A stretch of DNA of 64,000 nucleotides from NCBI RefSeq assembly GCF_033568475.1, contig NC_133122.1:66177442-66241441 (forward strand), given 5' to 3'. Under the pieces are notes generated by a model, which was not told where the DNA came from, did not search any database, and saw only the letters and a list, made by a program, of their open reading frames with translations. Positions 34,216 through 47,480 of the stretch are shown here, one piece after another. Each line of letters begins with the position of its first letter. Position 1 is the first letter of the stretch. Origin of the DNA: Henckelia pumila (Eukaryota; Streptophyta; Magnoliopsida; Lamiales; Gesneriaceae). The position numbers and the translations under genes are program-made.

Positions 34216-37193
34216 ATGTGGTTAGGCAGTAGGTATGCACTTTCCTATTTGGAATTTGCTGCGAAACTCCCTAAATCACCATGTCGAGCCTGTTCATATT
34301 CAGATATTCCCTACAAGAAAACAAAAATGGCACCATTACAGGTATTTTCCACCTTGGTTTAGATCTGAGCCATTAACTTTTGAAGTTCAAAAAGTTGAAA
34401 AGATTTCCTATATAATATGAAACTAATATTATAAGATCGGAACTAAATAATCATAAAAATACGAAAACTTAAAGAGGTATGATATGATCTGATAAAAATG
34501 GAAACTTTTAACATATTTTGTACTTAGCATGGTATTTCAATTGAGAAAATCACGTAAACCTATTGTAGTGGGGGCGGTGGGGCGACTGATTTAAAAATAT
34601 TTATCATTTTTTTATCGGCAAGGGAGCATTAGCCCAACCCCCTTACCGCTCATCATTTTTATGCTTCGGGCATCACATTTTCTACTTATAGTTTTAACTG
34701 TAAATTATGTTGGTTGATAAAGTGGTTACTGTTACTTATTTGTTATTTCCAGGAGCGGAGAATGATAGACCGGTTCAGGCTATGGGCTAAAGGAGGTGAA
34801 GGTGGCAATGGTTGCACCAGCTTTCGTCGTAGTCGTCAAGATCGTCATGGCAAACCTGATGGTAGATTTACTATTATGCTTGATTTTTTGGGATAATTTC
34901 TTTTGGTTGGAATCGATTGCCCATAGTAATTAAAAGTGCAAGGCAAAACAAGGGTCTTGTTGTCTAGGCGTAGACACACCAACTTATTGCATCTAACTCT
35001 GCCATGCAGGATAAGGCATAATATTCTAGAAAGTAGATATACAAAGAAATTAATTTCCTAGCTTTCAATATATATTTTAAAAACTATTCAACTACAATAA
35101 AACATATCTTCCTTAGTTTATGAGGAAAATGGCCACTATGATGAACGTCACCTTGAATTCATGTAATCCTTGCATGAATCGCATTACAAAGCATGCTTTG
35201 AGCCTTTCAAGGCACGTGCTTTGATAGAAGACTCCACTTTGGCTTACACCTAGATTGTGGTCCAAGCCTCATTGCTACACAGACCTGCACACATTGAGGG
35301 CTTTAGTAATTTTGGTTCAGTTTCTGAACAATGTCTCCACCTGGAGCCGCCCTGTTTTTTGTCTGTTAGCTTGATCATTCAGTCCTCTTTAGGTGACATA
35401 TTTGAAATTTGTTTGATTAACTTTGCTCCGTGAAGAATAAAATTTAAACTCTCGTGATTTGCTAATTTAGATTCTCTACATTCTTATCGTGTCACTTTCG
35501 CAGTCTGATGTGCACCTGATGTAGGTGGCAATGGAGGAAGAGGTGGAGACGTGATTCTAGAATGTTCTGCAGCAGTATGGGACTTCAGCGGGCTACAACA
35601 TCACATTGTAAATCACCTATGCCCTCATATACTATGTTTTTTCTTTTTTGTTTTTTTGTTTTTTTGTTTTTTTGTTTTTTTGTTTTTTTGTTTTTTTGTT
35701 TTGTTTTGTTTTGTTTTCAACTTACCCCTGCATTTATTGATCGCCATTTTCTTTTTCTTTTTTGAGGGGTATATGTGTTGTTGTTTATGCATAAGTATGC
35801 TTGCTTTGAGAGCCTTGGATTAATTTTCCAACTTTATCCTAGAATGCAAAGCGAGGGGGACATGGAGCTTCGAAAAATATGATAGGATGTCGAGGATCAG
35901 ACAAGGTTTGTAACATGCATTTATTGATCTCATCTATTCTCAGCGCCTCTCTTCGGCGAACGGGCATAAACTTTGAAGGAATTCACTGACAATACATTCA
36001 TAACATAGATTGTTCAGGTACCCGTTGGTACAGTGATTCATCTTCTTGAGGGTGAAATTTCCTCTTTAGTTGAGAAGGAATCTTCTGGAGTCCTGGATCC
36101 TTGGGACATTCCCGGGACACTTGATGCAGGTTCATCTGTATCTTCTCGACTATCTCTCGCTGGCATGACCAGAAAGTTGGATAAGACCGACGTTATTGTT
36201 GAGGACACAGCTTATTTGAGCAAAGGTACCTTCAAAGAACCAATTTGCACTTCTCAATCTGAAATTTTTCCTCGATTTTCTACTTCCGGAAACAACTCAA
36301 GAAATCAGCCCAATATACGTGAAGCATACAGCGATTGCAAGGATTTGGATGGTGAAATAAAAGTGTCCGGATCTGATTGTGAGGAGGATTTAGCTGAAAA
36401 TCAAGAAATACAATATAATGTTGCAGAATTAACACATCCTGGCCAACAAATAATTGTGGCTCAGGGAGGGGAAGGCGGCTTGGGGAATTTACATTCCGCG
36501 AAAGGTTCAAAGATGTGCAGAGATACGAACTTAAACACTGAAGTTTCTGACGATGACCTCGGTACGCAACTCAATCTTGGCTTCCCTGGTTCAGAGGTCT
36601 TGCTTTTGTTAGAACTCAAGAGTATAGGAGATGTTGGCCTCATAGGAATGCCTAATGCTGGTAAAAGCACACTTCTTGGTGCTATGTCGCGAGCTAAACC
36701 TGCCGTAGGCCATTATGCCTTCACTACCTTGAGGCCTAACTTGGGAAAACTAAACTATGACGACATTTCCATCACTGTGGCTGATATCCCAGGTCTTATT
36801 CGGGGAGCACACCAAAATCGTGGCCTTGGACACGCTTTCTTACGTCACATAGAACGCACCCGAGTCTTGGCTTATGTGGTAGACTTGGCTGCTGCATTAA
36901 ATGGTAGAAAAGGTATTCCTCCTTGGGCACAACTGAAAGATTTATTGTTGGAGTTGGAGTTTTATCAGGAGGGGCTGTCGGATCGACCGTCGATAGTCGT
37001 GGCAAATAAAATCGATGAAGATGGAGCCGAAGCAGTGTATGAAGAATTGAAACAAAGAGTGAGTGGTGTTAAAATTTTTCCAGTTTGTGCCGTTCTTGAA
37101 GAAGGTATAGGGGAGCTAAAATCTGGTCTGAAAATGCTTGTGAACGGAGAGGACTCGTCGAGGTTAAAAATAAACAACATTGTTTTTGGTTAG
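34216..37193 (+). CDS. OBGM: Obg/CgtA-type GTPase, mitochondrial OBGM-like
   Basis: Obg GTPases act in large ribosomal subunit maturation; the plant OBGM group is predicted to be mitochondrial. Five exons (34216-34341, 34753-34861, 35525-35607, 35843-35905, 36009-37193) join in phase to 521 residues, close to the rice OBGM length. Residues 1-42 look like a short organelle presequence (MWLGSRYAL). The glycine-rich Obg domain follows (FRLWAKGGEGGNG, GGNGGRGGDVILEC, VPVGTVIHL). A poorly conserved acidic insert (about residues 155-260) separates it from its last piece (AQGGEGGLGN). The G domain has G1 GMPNAGKST, a DIPG G3 motif, and G4 NKID. All key motifs are present, so it looks functional. The fifth-exon start at 36009 is chosen because it restores IVQ before VPVGT, as in relatives. 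Confidence 0.9.
35647..35718. repeat. (TTTTTTTG)n and (TTTTG)n tract in OBGM intron 3
   Basis: About seven T-run-plus-G units of 8 bases pass into 5-base TTTTG units, 40 bases after the exon 3 donor. Confidence 0.9.
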
Positions 37194-38390
37194 ATTATCA
37201 GTGGTTATAAATGAGCTATTTTTGGTATAAATTAAATCTGATCTTTCTGGCACTTGCTGTTAAATTTACCAAAATAAATTTGTTTTTTTATATATCGAAA
37301 TTAGAATATGCCATTACTTCTTGTTGTATTAGTATATTTTTCAAATGAAATGAATGTAATAGATTATTATTATTTTTATATATTTGTACTACATGCATAC
37401 AATATTTCTTACATCTCAATCTTTTATTTGATCAAATTCCTTCCAAGTTCTAACCAGAAACCGGATGAAATCTTATTTTTATTATTAGTTAAGTCAATTG
37501 TCTTCAAATTTCTTTACTCATTTCTTGTTCAATTTTAGCATCGTGGAAAATATGATCGGCTAGAAGTCACATGAAAAATCACTTAGCGAAAAATCTTCGT
37601 GCATATTTTGCGTACACTAATGACATTATTTAAGAGTAAAATTTATTTTGGTTGATAAAATGTTAAATTGATACATAAAGTATTGAAAATAGCTTAATTG
37701 ATACATGATTAAATTAAAAAGTCGATTTTATCCTTTAAAAATTATTTTTAAGTCCAATGATTTTTACTAAATTCAACTAAGTGCACATTTTTTTCAAAGC
37801 AATTTTTAATGATTAAAAGTGTAAAAATAAATTTATATTAATTAAAAATTATAAGAAATAAGTATCTAACTATTTTCATAATGTATTTATATTTTACTCA
37901 TTAAATTATTTATTCAAATATACTATATTTTAAAATATTAATAAATATATAATGAATAGTATTTTTTTTCTATTTATATTAAATTATTATCCATTTTTTT
38001 GAAAAAAAAAAAACTTGGCTTTTAATTTAATCATATACCGGTTAAACTATTTACAAGATTTTATATACTAATTTAATATTTTGTCAATAATTCGTATACC
38101 ATAATAAATATTACTCCATTATTTAATACATGATTTTAAGTTTTAACGGTAGCTAAAAAATTAAAATTAAAATTAGAATGAAAATGTGGACTTTAGTGAC
38201 CAAGTCTCTTTAATTACAAATGGTCCTAGAAAAAAAATTATATTTCTATATGAGCCCCAAGAAATCTGAAAATGACAAAAGTTCCCAGAAAAATCTCTAA
38301 CATATATACTAGGAATTTTTCTGTCCGCCTGAACCGCCTTTTTCCTCTCCCTGGAAGTTCGCCTTCGTACTCTGGAATGAACAGACAATC
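37194..38390. other. Intergenic region between OBGM and NEMP genes
   Basis: AT-rich with no open frame of note. The last 100 bases should contain the NEMP promoter: CATATATACTA at about 38300-38310 is a possible TATA box. Confidence 0.45.
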
Positions 38391-38445
38391 ATGGAGAGAT
38401 CTCCTGGTACAACTGCAACTGCTGTGTTGTACCTTTTGGCGCTGA
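38377..38445 (+). promoter_or_regulatory. Upstream ORF overlapping the NEMP start codon
   Basis: An ATG 14 bases before the main ATG opens a 22-codon frame in another phase (MNRQSWRDLL to TFWR, then TGA), which overlaps the start of the NEMP coding region. The uATG has G at -3; the main ATG has A at -3 and G at +4, a stronger context. If transcribed, it could reduce main-frame initiation. Confidence 0.45.
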
Positions 38446-41400
38446 TCTTCATCTTCTCACGCTCCAGTCACGTGGCAGCACTCGCCGGTAATCACTACTC
38501 ATCCAACCATAGGGCTCGGCTTAAACATCATGCTTATTCTTTGCCAAATTTGTAATTGCTTGCCCTAAACTCAGATTATTTTGCATAATGATGTTTGAAA
38601 TTTAGGTTTTCTTTACATAGTTATGTTCGGTGTTGATAGTGTAACTGAAATCTTTTGCTATGTATCGTGTGTGCAAAGAATGTTTTTATTTTCCCAGCGA
38701 ATAAAGCGTGCAAAGTAAGATCTTTTGTCCTTCTAATCTCCTGTTCTTTTTTGCAAATTCATGGTTTTCACACTCTTATCTGTTGCTTTGGTTCTTATGG
38801 TTTTAGTAAGCTAATAACCTTTGTGACTTCACTAGCTGGTTTAATTCGATATCATCTAAGGTCCTGTTCATGGGGTTGTTGCTTAGGCAGTACTTGGTAA
38901 AAATCGTTTTTATGGTATTTGGAAATAGTCAAGGGGCCGCATGCATCATTCTTATTCAACACTCGAAATTGTTTAAAATAGAAACGATATGAGGCCGTTC
39001 ATGATGATTTTGTTCTCATTCAGTTTCTGTCATAAGAATGTAGGCATGGAAGGCTGTAGAAAACATGTTGGTTTGGGTTGGTAGTTTTGGATTTCTAAAT
39101 GCTGATCAAGTTAGATAATCATGAAAAGGTAATGGTTTCTTCTTAGGAAATGGTGGGATTGAAAACATAATATATGTATGTCTTAAGTATTGAGCTACTT
39201 GTTGCCAATTGAGATTAGCAGGTTGTTTGAGCTGGGTAGATGATTATATCTGATCAACATGTGACTGCTAATGCTACTTGGGAGGGGAAGCAGAATTGGG
39301 CGAGGACTTACATTTTTTTTATTTTTTTGGGTTCCGCTTGTGCGAAATGGATCGTGGATTTATGTTGGCAAATGCTGTGGGACTTTGTATTCGTGATGTT
39401 GAAGTTTTGGTAACTCTCAAGAGTTTTAACCAATACAAATATTGTAACTTATAATTATAAAAAACTTTTATTGTTGAAATCTGCAACTTAATAATCATAC
39501 TTTACAAGGTCTTATAACAGTGCAAGGTTGTAGACTTGTATCTATGAAATATGCTACCCTAGAAGTTGCTGATGATTTCGTCCTCGGTGACTTGTAGTAC
39601 AAGAAAAAGAAATTAATTGTATCCATCTCTGATCTCTATGGTGTTCTTCTGAAAATAATGTTAGATTGTTAGGAAATCCGGTGAAGGCAAATCTTGGTCT
39701 TGAATTTGTTGATGCTGCAAAAAATTTTGGAGTGATTTGGTGCTCTTTCTAAACTATTTTTGAAGTGTTGTGTGGCCATTTTCTTTTAGCATCTACAACT
39801 GAAGGAGCTTGGATTTGTGAAGAACATACTTTTTCCGTAAATTTGGTATTGTATATACTGATAGGTCGTCTCGTAGATTGAGCTTAGGTCCTTGCACTTT
39901 ATTTTCATCTCCTTAGCCAATTTAATGATGTTTTTACTGTTTACTGGGGATATTTTTTTGTTCTTTGTGTCGTTACACATTACCTTTAAGCAATATCGAA
40001 TGTCTTTTCAACTTTCAGGTTCTGAGGTGGAAAATCATCATGTAGTGAATGTGACTCCGAATGTGCTTGTGGAATCCATTTCATCTGAAGGCATAGTACG
40101 GTGTGCACGTGTTCCTATTTCTGGGTTGTCAAGACTGAAAATTGGGAATTATTCCAGTGCACGCCGGGTCAACGTGGTTCCTTCCAATGGAATTCCTGAG
40201 AAATCGTATGACAAAATTCAGATTTGTTTGCACAGGTTGGTTAAAGAGAAAGCTTTTCTGCAAAATTCTTACATGTTATCCATTCAGTTTTCTTATCTGC
40301 AGATTTGGTCCCTTCCATTTTTTCTTTTTGCAGCAACTCTTCACTTGGATTGTGCCATTGTGGGAAGGATAACTGGGAAAGTATCCATAATGGGATATGG
40401 AGCTCCGCTGTTTCCCCCTACCAAGATAAATACATTGATGTTAAGTTTTCCAATAACTTGTATGGTTCTGTGATTGTCAGTGATAAAATAGGTCAGTCTC
40501 TAAATGCTTGAGGTTTTTACTATGGTGCTCTCATCATCTGGTTATCTCTTTCTATTCTGTCTTCTAATTCATTTATGCCTCACTCTCTCTCCCTCTGTGT
40601 ATTTGTTTTGGACAGAGTTTCACAGATGGCGTTTAATTAGCCTGGCCGTTGGTCTTATTTTACTGCTGTTGGCCCCAATAGTCAGTAGCTGGGTTCCTTT
40701 TTACTATAGCAGTTCAATGGCCATTGGAATCTGCCTTGTAGTCATAATTGTTCTCTTCCAGGTATCTTAAATAATTTGAATTCGATATTCTAAATATACG
40801 TTTCGTCCAGATGCCTTTGTTATCTATCCTGGGAGCTCCTTTGAATTTTTTTTGGCTACTGTGCAGGGAATGAAATTGCTGCCAACTGGTCGGAAAAGTG
40901 CTCTCTATAGCACGATTTGTGGTTTAGCGGTCAGTATTTCTAGTTATTTTATGATTTTGTTATCATTTGAGATGTCCAAATGTCTCTCTGCCTTCTCTCA
41001 TTTTAAAATTTAATGTAGCTAATTGATACCTTTAATGTTTCTATTTCAGCTTGGAGCTGGATCATTTCTGCTAAATAGATTATCAATGTTTGCCAACTCA
41101 ATTCTTGTGAATTTTGGATTCAGTGAAGAGATGCACAATCCTGTAAGTGATAGTAGTTTATTTGATGCAGTAAAAAAATGAATTTTGCACATGTTTCTGT
41201 CAAAAATTGATTTATCATTATAGTGATACTTGAATAAGAACTACAATAGATTGCAAAATTCTACTTTTGTGGGATATAAAAATGACAACTCAACCAAATT
41301 AAAAATAACACTAATAAGGACCTCATGGTACAATATGAAAGGAAATAATTTCTGAAATTATCTTGAACACATTTTGTCAATTAAATGAATCTGGTGATGG

Positions 41401-43868
41401 GTCACATATTTGCTCTGTCGTAATTTTAGAATGCATGTGCTGTAGATTAAGTTACAGAACGTTCATGGAGCAGTACTTTGGCTGATATCTTTACTAAATA
41501 GCATAATGAAACGCAGTCTGGGTGCATCTTGCTTGAATTTGAAAATATATAACATAAACATATTGTACCTTAACTGGCAAAGGGTTGAATAATTTTTCTA
41601 TGTGATGCTGGTACTTGCTCACTATGGGGCTGCTCTATTAGTTATGCATAACTGTATGTTTGAGTGCTCAATTTAACATATGCTCTTTCATGATAAGCAG
41701 CATTACAAATCTCCTTATCTTCTCTCTTATTCTTTCTTTTGGTCTGTGTTTATCACTTGAAATTCTTTTCCTTGTTCCATTTTTTTCACCTTTTATTGTT
41801 CATTCATTGCAGGTGCTCGTGTTCTTGGCAGTTGGACTTGTACTTGCTGGAGCTGCTTTTGGATATTGGCTTGTTCGTAAATTTGTTGTTTCTGAAGACG
41901 GAAGTGTTGATGTTGGTGTCGCCCAATTTGTGAAATGGGCATTGCGCGTAATCGCAGTGACTTTTATCTTTCAGGTTGTTTTATGTTTTCTATCATTTGA
42001 TTGCTTATAGGCGAGTATGGCCTTCTGTATGCATCAAGTCTTTCTCTGTAACAGATGTGGTTGGAGTTAAGTTACAGAGTTTATCTAGCTATATATGCAA
42101 TATCATGATATGTAGTTTCTAAGTACACCTTGATCATTTGTTCCTTTGATTTTGTCATTATAGATTCATCTTCTCTTGGTACTTACTAACTAATGAAATT
42201 TCCTTACGGACAATTTATCTTTTATCTTCCGTAGTTGGCTTAATCTGATTGCATGTGCTATGTCTATCTTTTATATATGATTTTCTGGTTGTACAATTTA
42301 TTCTGCTATGTCCTATGATTCAGTTTTTGTCGCACTTTTTAGAAACCTCGTATATGTTTTTTTACTTGTATCTAAATATTTTGAATTTATTTTTCATATT
42401 TAAATAGTTAGGTATACTTGAATTTCCTTCTCACTTTTAGCTTGATGTTTCTCTTACATGCATCTAAAGGTTTTCTTTTTTTAGTGTTACTATCCATTAT
42501 CTTTCAACTTTTCTTTGTACTCAAATTTCAGAGCACTCTTGATACCCCTTTGGCGATGGGACTGCTTGTTTCTTTTATGGTGATATATTTGTCTTTCACT
42601 TACATGAAGTGGGACAGCCTCTGGTAAGCATCATATGATTTCTCTTTATTAGTTTGTTTTTGCTATTTCTTGTATTTTACTACTCAGTTTGCGATGCATG
42701 CTTCATGATTATTCGAAGATGATGAAAATATTGAGTTCTATGGATGGTAAAAAAGTGGAGTATTCTGAACTTTGACGTGTTAGTTGCTCTTATTTGTAGC
42801 CTGTTATAATTTATTGGCCGAAACTTAGTTCCCTAGATCAACTAATACTACTAATTTTTCTTATCATGTGAGTATATCTGATTGCACGCTTCGATTTCAG
42901 GGATCATACATATTCTGAGAATGGGAGTCTGAAGAGATGGAAAAATGACAGGCTGATTAAGAAACATAAGCGAACTGAATTCTTAAGTAGGCCTGGGGCT
43001 ATGCATTCTCAAGGAACTATATGGGAAATCCCCAGGAGTGTGTCTCCACGGTTGAAATCTCCTTTGAAAGGTATCTACTGTGGTTGGTTATTGCTCTCTC
43101 TTGCACTTGCTACTTTAGTATCTGTATGTGTTGCATGTATGTTTGAGCAAATGGTTATAGGCTGTAGATACACAAATGCTGGCTATTGAAGAAGTGAAAG
43201 TGATGTATCCGCTGGTTAGTCTTGGATAAAGCTTTTAATAGAAAAGGAAAAACATGTTTTTAAGTTGCAGTTATAGTTGAAGTGTGCAACTTCTGGAAAA
43301 TGCCTTTGAACAATTGAAGTCAGATGTTTTTCTTGGCCAAAATTCAGGTGGCTGGAAAAGAGAGGTAGGGTAGTTAAGATCCAGCTGTGTCTTTTATCAT
43401 GAGAGGCTTGATCAATCTCCGTCACTAACTTTGCGAACTAACTTGGAATCATAATATGCTAAGACACGTGTCATTAAAGTTGTTTGGCCTGGGAATCATT
43501 AGAAAAACATAGATACAAGAAAATTTTTCTAATATATTTTATGTCCCCTAGGTATTTCATCACCATCTAGCGGCAATGTAAAAACTCCGTCGACGTACTA
43601 TTCAACCTTCCACAAGACTCCCACTAGGAAGAAATTTTCGGAGGAAGAGTGGAAGGAATTCACAGAGGCATCTACTCGTCAGGCAATGGCAGAGTGGGCA
43701 TCATCTCCTGAATTTACGGAATGGATGATGAAGAATGCTGATAGGATACAGCTCCACCATGGAGATAGCTCTGAAGAATCGATCGGAAGCGGGTCAGATT
43801 GGACGGATGATGACAAGGCTGAGAGCAGCAGCAGGAGAGGTCTATTAAAATGGCAACCACGTGGTTAG
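38391..43868 (+). CDS. PNET2: NEMP/PNET2-like nuclear envelope integral membrane protein (DUF2215)
   Basis: NEMP (TMEM194) proteins are inner nuclear membrane proteins; plant members (PNET2) interact with the nuclear lamina and chromatin. Ten exons, 38391-38487, 40019-40235, 40334-40491, 40616-40761, 40867-40929, 41050-41142, 41813-41974, 42532-42623, 42901-43070 and 43552-43868, join in phase to 504 residues. Residues 1-32 are a signal peptide (AVLYLLALIFIFS). A lumenal domain with cysteines (LGLCHCGKDNW) follows, then about five membrane segments from residue 165 to 335, including LISLAVGLILLLLAPIVSSW, VFLAVGLVLAGAAFGYWLV and MGLLVSFMVIYLSF. The C-terminus is basic, then has EEEWKEFTEASTRQAMAEWA and an acidic serine-rich end. 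The gene appears intact. The name rests on family recognition; NEMP paralogues in plants are similar. Confidence 0.85.
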
Positions 43869-44966
43869 AAGGTATCTCTACTCCACATTGGAACTTCCGA
43901 GTTCTTGATAAACCAAGGTTTTGCCAATTTTTGCGCGGTTTCGGTCTTCCTCAGTATTTACTCTTTTTTCTAGCTAGGTCAATTGTCGTGTTACATTTGT
44001 ATATTGTATTGTCGAAATGATTCGATATCTTGGAAGTTTTTGATCAAATTAGTGCTAACACAATGCAGAGTTCTTGTAAATAGGACGATGGAGTTGACCA
44101 TCGGAACTACTATCCCATGAACATCTGTGTTACTTCTCAAATTCAACTTTTTTTTTTTTTTTTTTGTCTTTTGAAATATTAAGATATTGTTTTAAAGGTG
44201 TATCTAACACTAATTACAATTGGAAAATAAAAAGTGATAAAACTCATAAACTATATCTTGATTGCAATAATTACTTGATTGTTTAAGTTTTAATTATAGT
44301 TTTTATGTATGCTTTAAATACAAGTTTATTGATTTATTGAATATTACGTCATGAACTTTGGTGTGTTTGGAAAAACTTCTAGTTTTATATCATATTAGGA
44401 TTCTAGGATTCAATGATTTTCAGACTCTTTCTTACTTTACAAAAATAAATAAAAAATTGGCTAGTTCTTCTCGAAATATTTTCCTTCCCTTTTTTATATC
44501 TTCTATCTGATAATAATCTTTACTTCAATTATGTTAAAATAATCTATCATTAAGTTCTACTTTAATTCAACAAATTTTATATAAAAAATCTTTTTAAAAA
44601 ATACCCCGATACCATTCGGAAAAATAAAGATAACATATTGATATTACACCGTTGCCCCTACTCCCAACCCTACATAAGGTAAAATTGTAAAGTACGCATT
44701 ATCTCATCCAAAAAATGAAACCAACATAAACGAATTTCCCTAAAACTATATCTACAAAACATCTTCCAGAGTTCCAGTGAAAGCCGAGGAAACGAATCCA
44801 AGCATATTTAGCCCGAAGATCAACATAAACATATAATTTTACATTCATCTACATAGAAAAAAATAAGCTAAACATGAAACATTTTCCAAAGACTAAGCTC
44901 AAACCAGTATCAAAACTTGACAACTCTGAAAAAATCGACCCCAAAACGATATCGGCCGACTAGTTA
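43869..44966. other. Intergenic region between convergent genes
   Basis: It contains the 3' ends of the plus-strand NEMP gene and the minus-strand PAN/lectin gene, and a poly-T run at about 44148-44165. No gene or bounded element was seen. Confidence 0.45.
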
Positions 44967-46388
44967 TCAGCTCGGCCGGGAGGCTTTCCGCCTCTTCAGA
45001 AGGACACAGTATCCAAGTCCTCCCAATACAACAAAGAGAATGAATCCATCAACCACTACAATCAATATCACCATCCATTTCTTCAATCTAGACTTCTTGC
45101 CATGCCCATCTCTTGTTCCTTCACCCACCTTCACCATATAGATAACTCTCCTCCCACCGTCGATTTTCTTGATTCCCCTAGCCATTCTATACAAGGAGCA
45201 TTGTCCTGTATGTGAATCATCATCTGTTATCTCATATTGTGTTGCAGCACAGGTACAATCATTCAAACACAAATTTGAACATTCTTCTTTAGTCACATTA
45301 GCTTGGTAAACACCTCCATTCAGTACACTAGCCACGCCTTCCAACTCCGTCATCTCCGTCCCCATCTTGCCACACAAATCATCCAAATTTTCTTGAACGT
45401 TGATGTAAGAACACGAACCGGATGAAGTGCAAATACCGTGAGGTTCACAGGCTAAAGGAAGATCACAAGTTGAGTTGATTGCTTGAAATGAAGCTTCAAA
45501 CTTTCCCTTTTCATTCGAGTAATAGTAGAGTCCCAGATTACCAGTGCCGCCTCCCAACGCTAAAAATCGTGGTGGCTCGGGACTCATCGTTGTCACGCGT
45601 CCTATTTTTTGTCTCCCGCTGAATATCACCAGCCCATTTGATGTCAGCTGCAAATGTGTGATGTTTTGGTCTCCAAGAGGCCTGAGTTCCCAGTAAGAAT
45701 ACTTCCACTTGTCAAAATTTATGTACAATGCAATCTTGCTATCTTGAATTTCAAACGAATAGAACAAAGTTGAGTTTGTTGGGAACGAAGTCAATCGAGT
45801 CTGCGAACTTAGTCTCTGCCCCCACAGCATAATATCAGTAGGAAAATTGAAAGTCTGCCATTTTATGAAGTTTCCAGCATCCACTAGAACAAGATTTCCA
45901 GTTCTTAGCAAGTATAGTCTCTGCCATAGTACAAAATCCTGAATCAGATACTCGGAGAACTTAAGGTAAACATACAAAACAAGACTTGTTCAAGTTACCT
46001 CGACACCTTGTCCGGAAGTTCCACTCCTCCATCCAATTCTTTCTTTGTGACCCCCCTTCAATCTCAAGTCTCCATCTTTTGTGAGTTCAAGAACACATTT
46101 TTCCGTGGTGTAGAATCTTGATAAATGGCCGGAGCTCCACACTCTGACGTCTGCAAGAAAGACATCGATCGAACAGGAGTATTTTTCATCGACGGCTTCC
46201 ACATTGATGGCTGCTCGGAACTTGGGTGGCATTTGCTCTGTTTCGATGAGAAATGCTCTTCCTGTGAATCCCTTTGTGTATTCAGTGGGAATGGCTAGTG
46301 TCACCCGGTAGCCAATTTGCATTTCTGTATCAGAGATAGTCTTTGCCAGAAGTTGTAGTTGGAGTACAAAAAGGAAATAAATTTTCAT
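44967..46388 (-). CDS. PAN domain-containing lectin-like membrane protein, At5g03700-like
   Basis: This resembles the extracellular part of a G-type lectin receptor kinase without the kinase. Exon 1 is 45999-46388 (130 codons) and exon 2 is 44967-45920, joined in phase 0 across a 78-bp intron (GQGVE then RLYLLRTGNLVLVD), giving 447 residues. Order: signal peptide (residues 1-20, MKIYFLFVLQLQLLA), bulb-type mannose-lectin domain (TGNLVLVDAGN, WQTFNFPTDIML), a cysteine-rich stretch (CDLPLACEPHGIC), PAN/apple domain with ECSNLCLNDCTCAA, and one transmembrane segment near the C-terminus (WMVILIVVVDGFILFVVLGG) followed by a short basic tail. It is probably a plasma-membrane or wall-facing protein. 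From memory Arabidopsis At5g03700 has the same build; function is not established. Confidence 0.88.
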
Positions 46389-47251
46389 CGCAACTTAGTA
46401 CTTTTATCTCCTCTGGCATTCAATCAGGGGGTAGGCAATGAGATGTGGTTTATTCTGGGATTCTGTTCCATGGAAAAAGTTGTACAAATATGTTCCTAAA
46501 GGCATCACAACTTTCATTGGCATTGTTCTTTATACGCTCATACATGCATGATGAGGCGGACCCGGATTTCGAGGGAGTGACTAAAAAAAATAGATAAAAA
46601 AGAGTCGAATTTGATTCAAAACTCGAATGATTAAAGATTTTTTTTTTTTTTTTTTTATCTTGGTTTTTAGTTGATTAATATGTTTACGAGCTATTCGAAT
46701 TATTGTATGAGAGACTCGGGAAATGTTTAGGCGTAAAGCAAAGGTAGATGGATCTCATGGGAGGGGTCTTAAAGTTAATGGGATGCCACTTAGAAATCAT
46801 GAGTAGTGGATTTTGTAAAGTTGGCAAAAAAGAAGCAAGCGATGGCCGATGAGTGTTGGCAAGTAATGAAAAGCATGTGGTTGGTAATGGAAAAAAGTAT
46901 TATATTTCTATTTTCCTCTTTAATTAAGGAAGCTTTTGTCGACCCCTGTGATGCTTGTCTCACGTACGCATGAGGTGTGAAATGAGGTCATGTTTATAAG
47001 TACGTGGCTCATCATGGCACATTCTATGCTAGGATGAGTGTTTTCACCCCAATTTTCAGTTTTTCGTGCGAATGTTAAAAAACAAAAACAAAAAGTACTG
47101 ATGGGATCCTAATGTTTTTTTTCAGTGAACATCTTTGTGTTTAGCGTGATGTTCGCGTGAACATCTAAAAAATACATTGAAGAATAAGAATTTCTCTCGA
47201 TATAATATAAAATTTTCTCTCATTTTATACTGACATTGGAAGACCCATACA
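46389..47251. other. Intergenic region upstream of the PAN/lectin gene
   Basis: It should hold the minus-strand gene's promoter. A poly-T run lies at about 46630-46648. The GGCGGACCCGGATTTCGAG phrase near 46556 is repeat-like but has no partner end. Confidence 0.4.
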
Positions 47252-47480
47252 TGTTGGTATGTTTAGTTTGTCCCACATCGGTTGGTTGACCTGAGAGTTT
47301 AATATATAAATAAAGACAACCCTCATCTTTTGAGCTAGCTTTTGAGGTGAGTTAGGTCCAAGTCAATTTATTAACATGGTATCAGAGCCCAAGTTTCACC
47401 ATTATGTGTTGGACGGCCCATAGTTGAGCCTCACCCGTCCTATAATTGGGCCACCCATTAATTTCTCCCTCAAAAAAATC
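47252..47480 (+). mobile_element. TRIM retrotransposon fragment: LTR plus primer-binding site
   Basis: A 125-bp LTR-like unit (47252-47376) starts TGTTGGTATG and ends ATTAACA. It is followed directly by TGGTATCAGAGCC (47377-47389), the Met-tRNA primer-binding site, and about 90 bases of internal DNA. It contains GTCCCACATCGG, found in many plant TRIM LTRs. No second LTR is seen, so it is a partial fossil. Confidence 0.7.

Noticed and set aside
46550-46590. GGCGGACCCGGATTTCGAG repeat-like phrase
   Set aside because: It resembles dispersed-repeat ends but has no partner or duplication.
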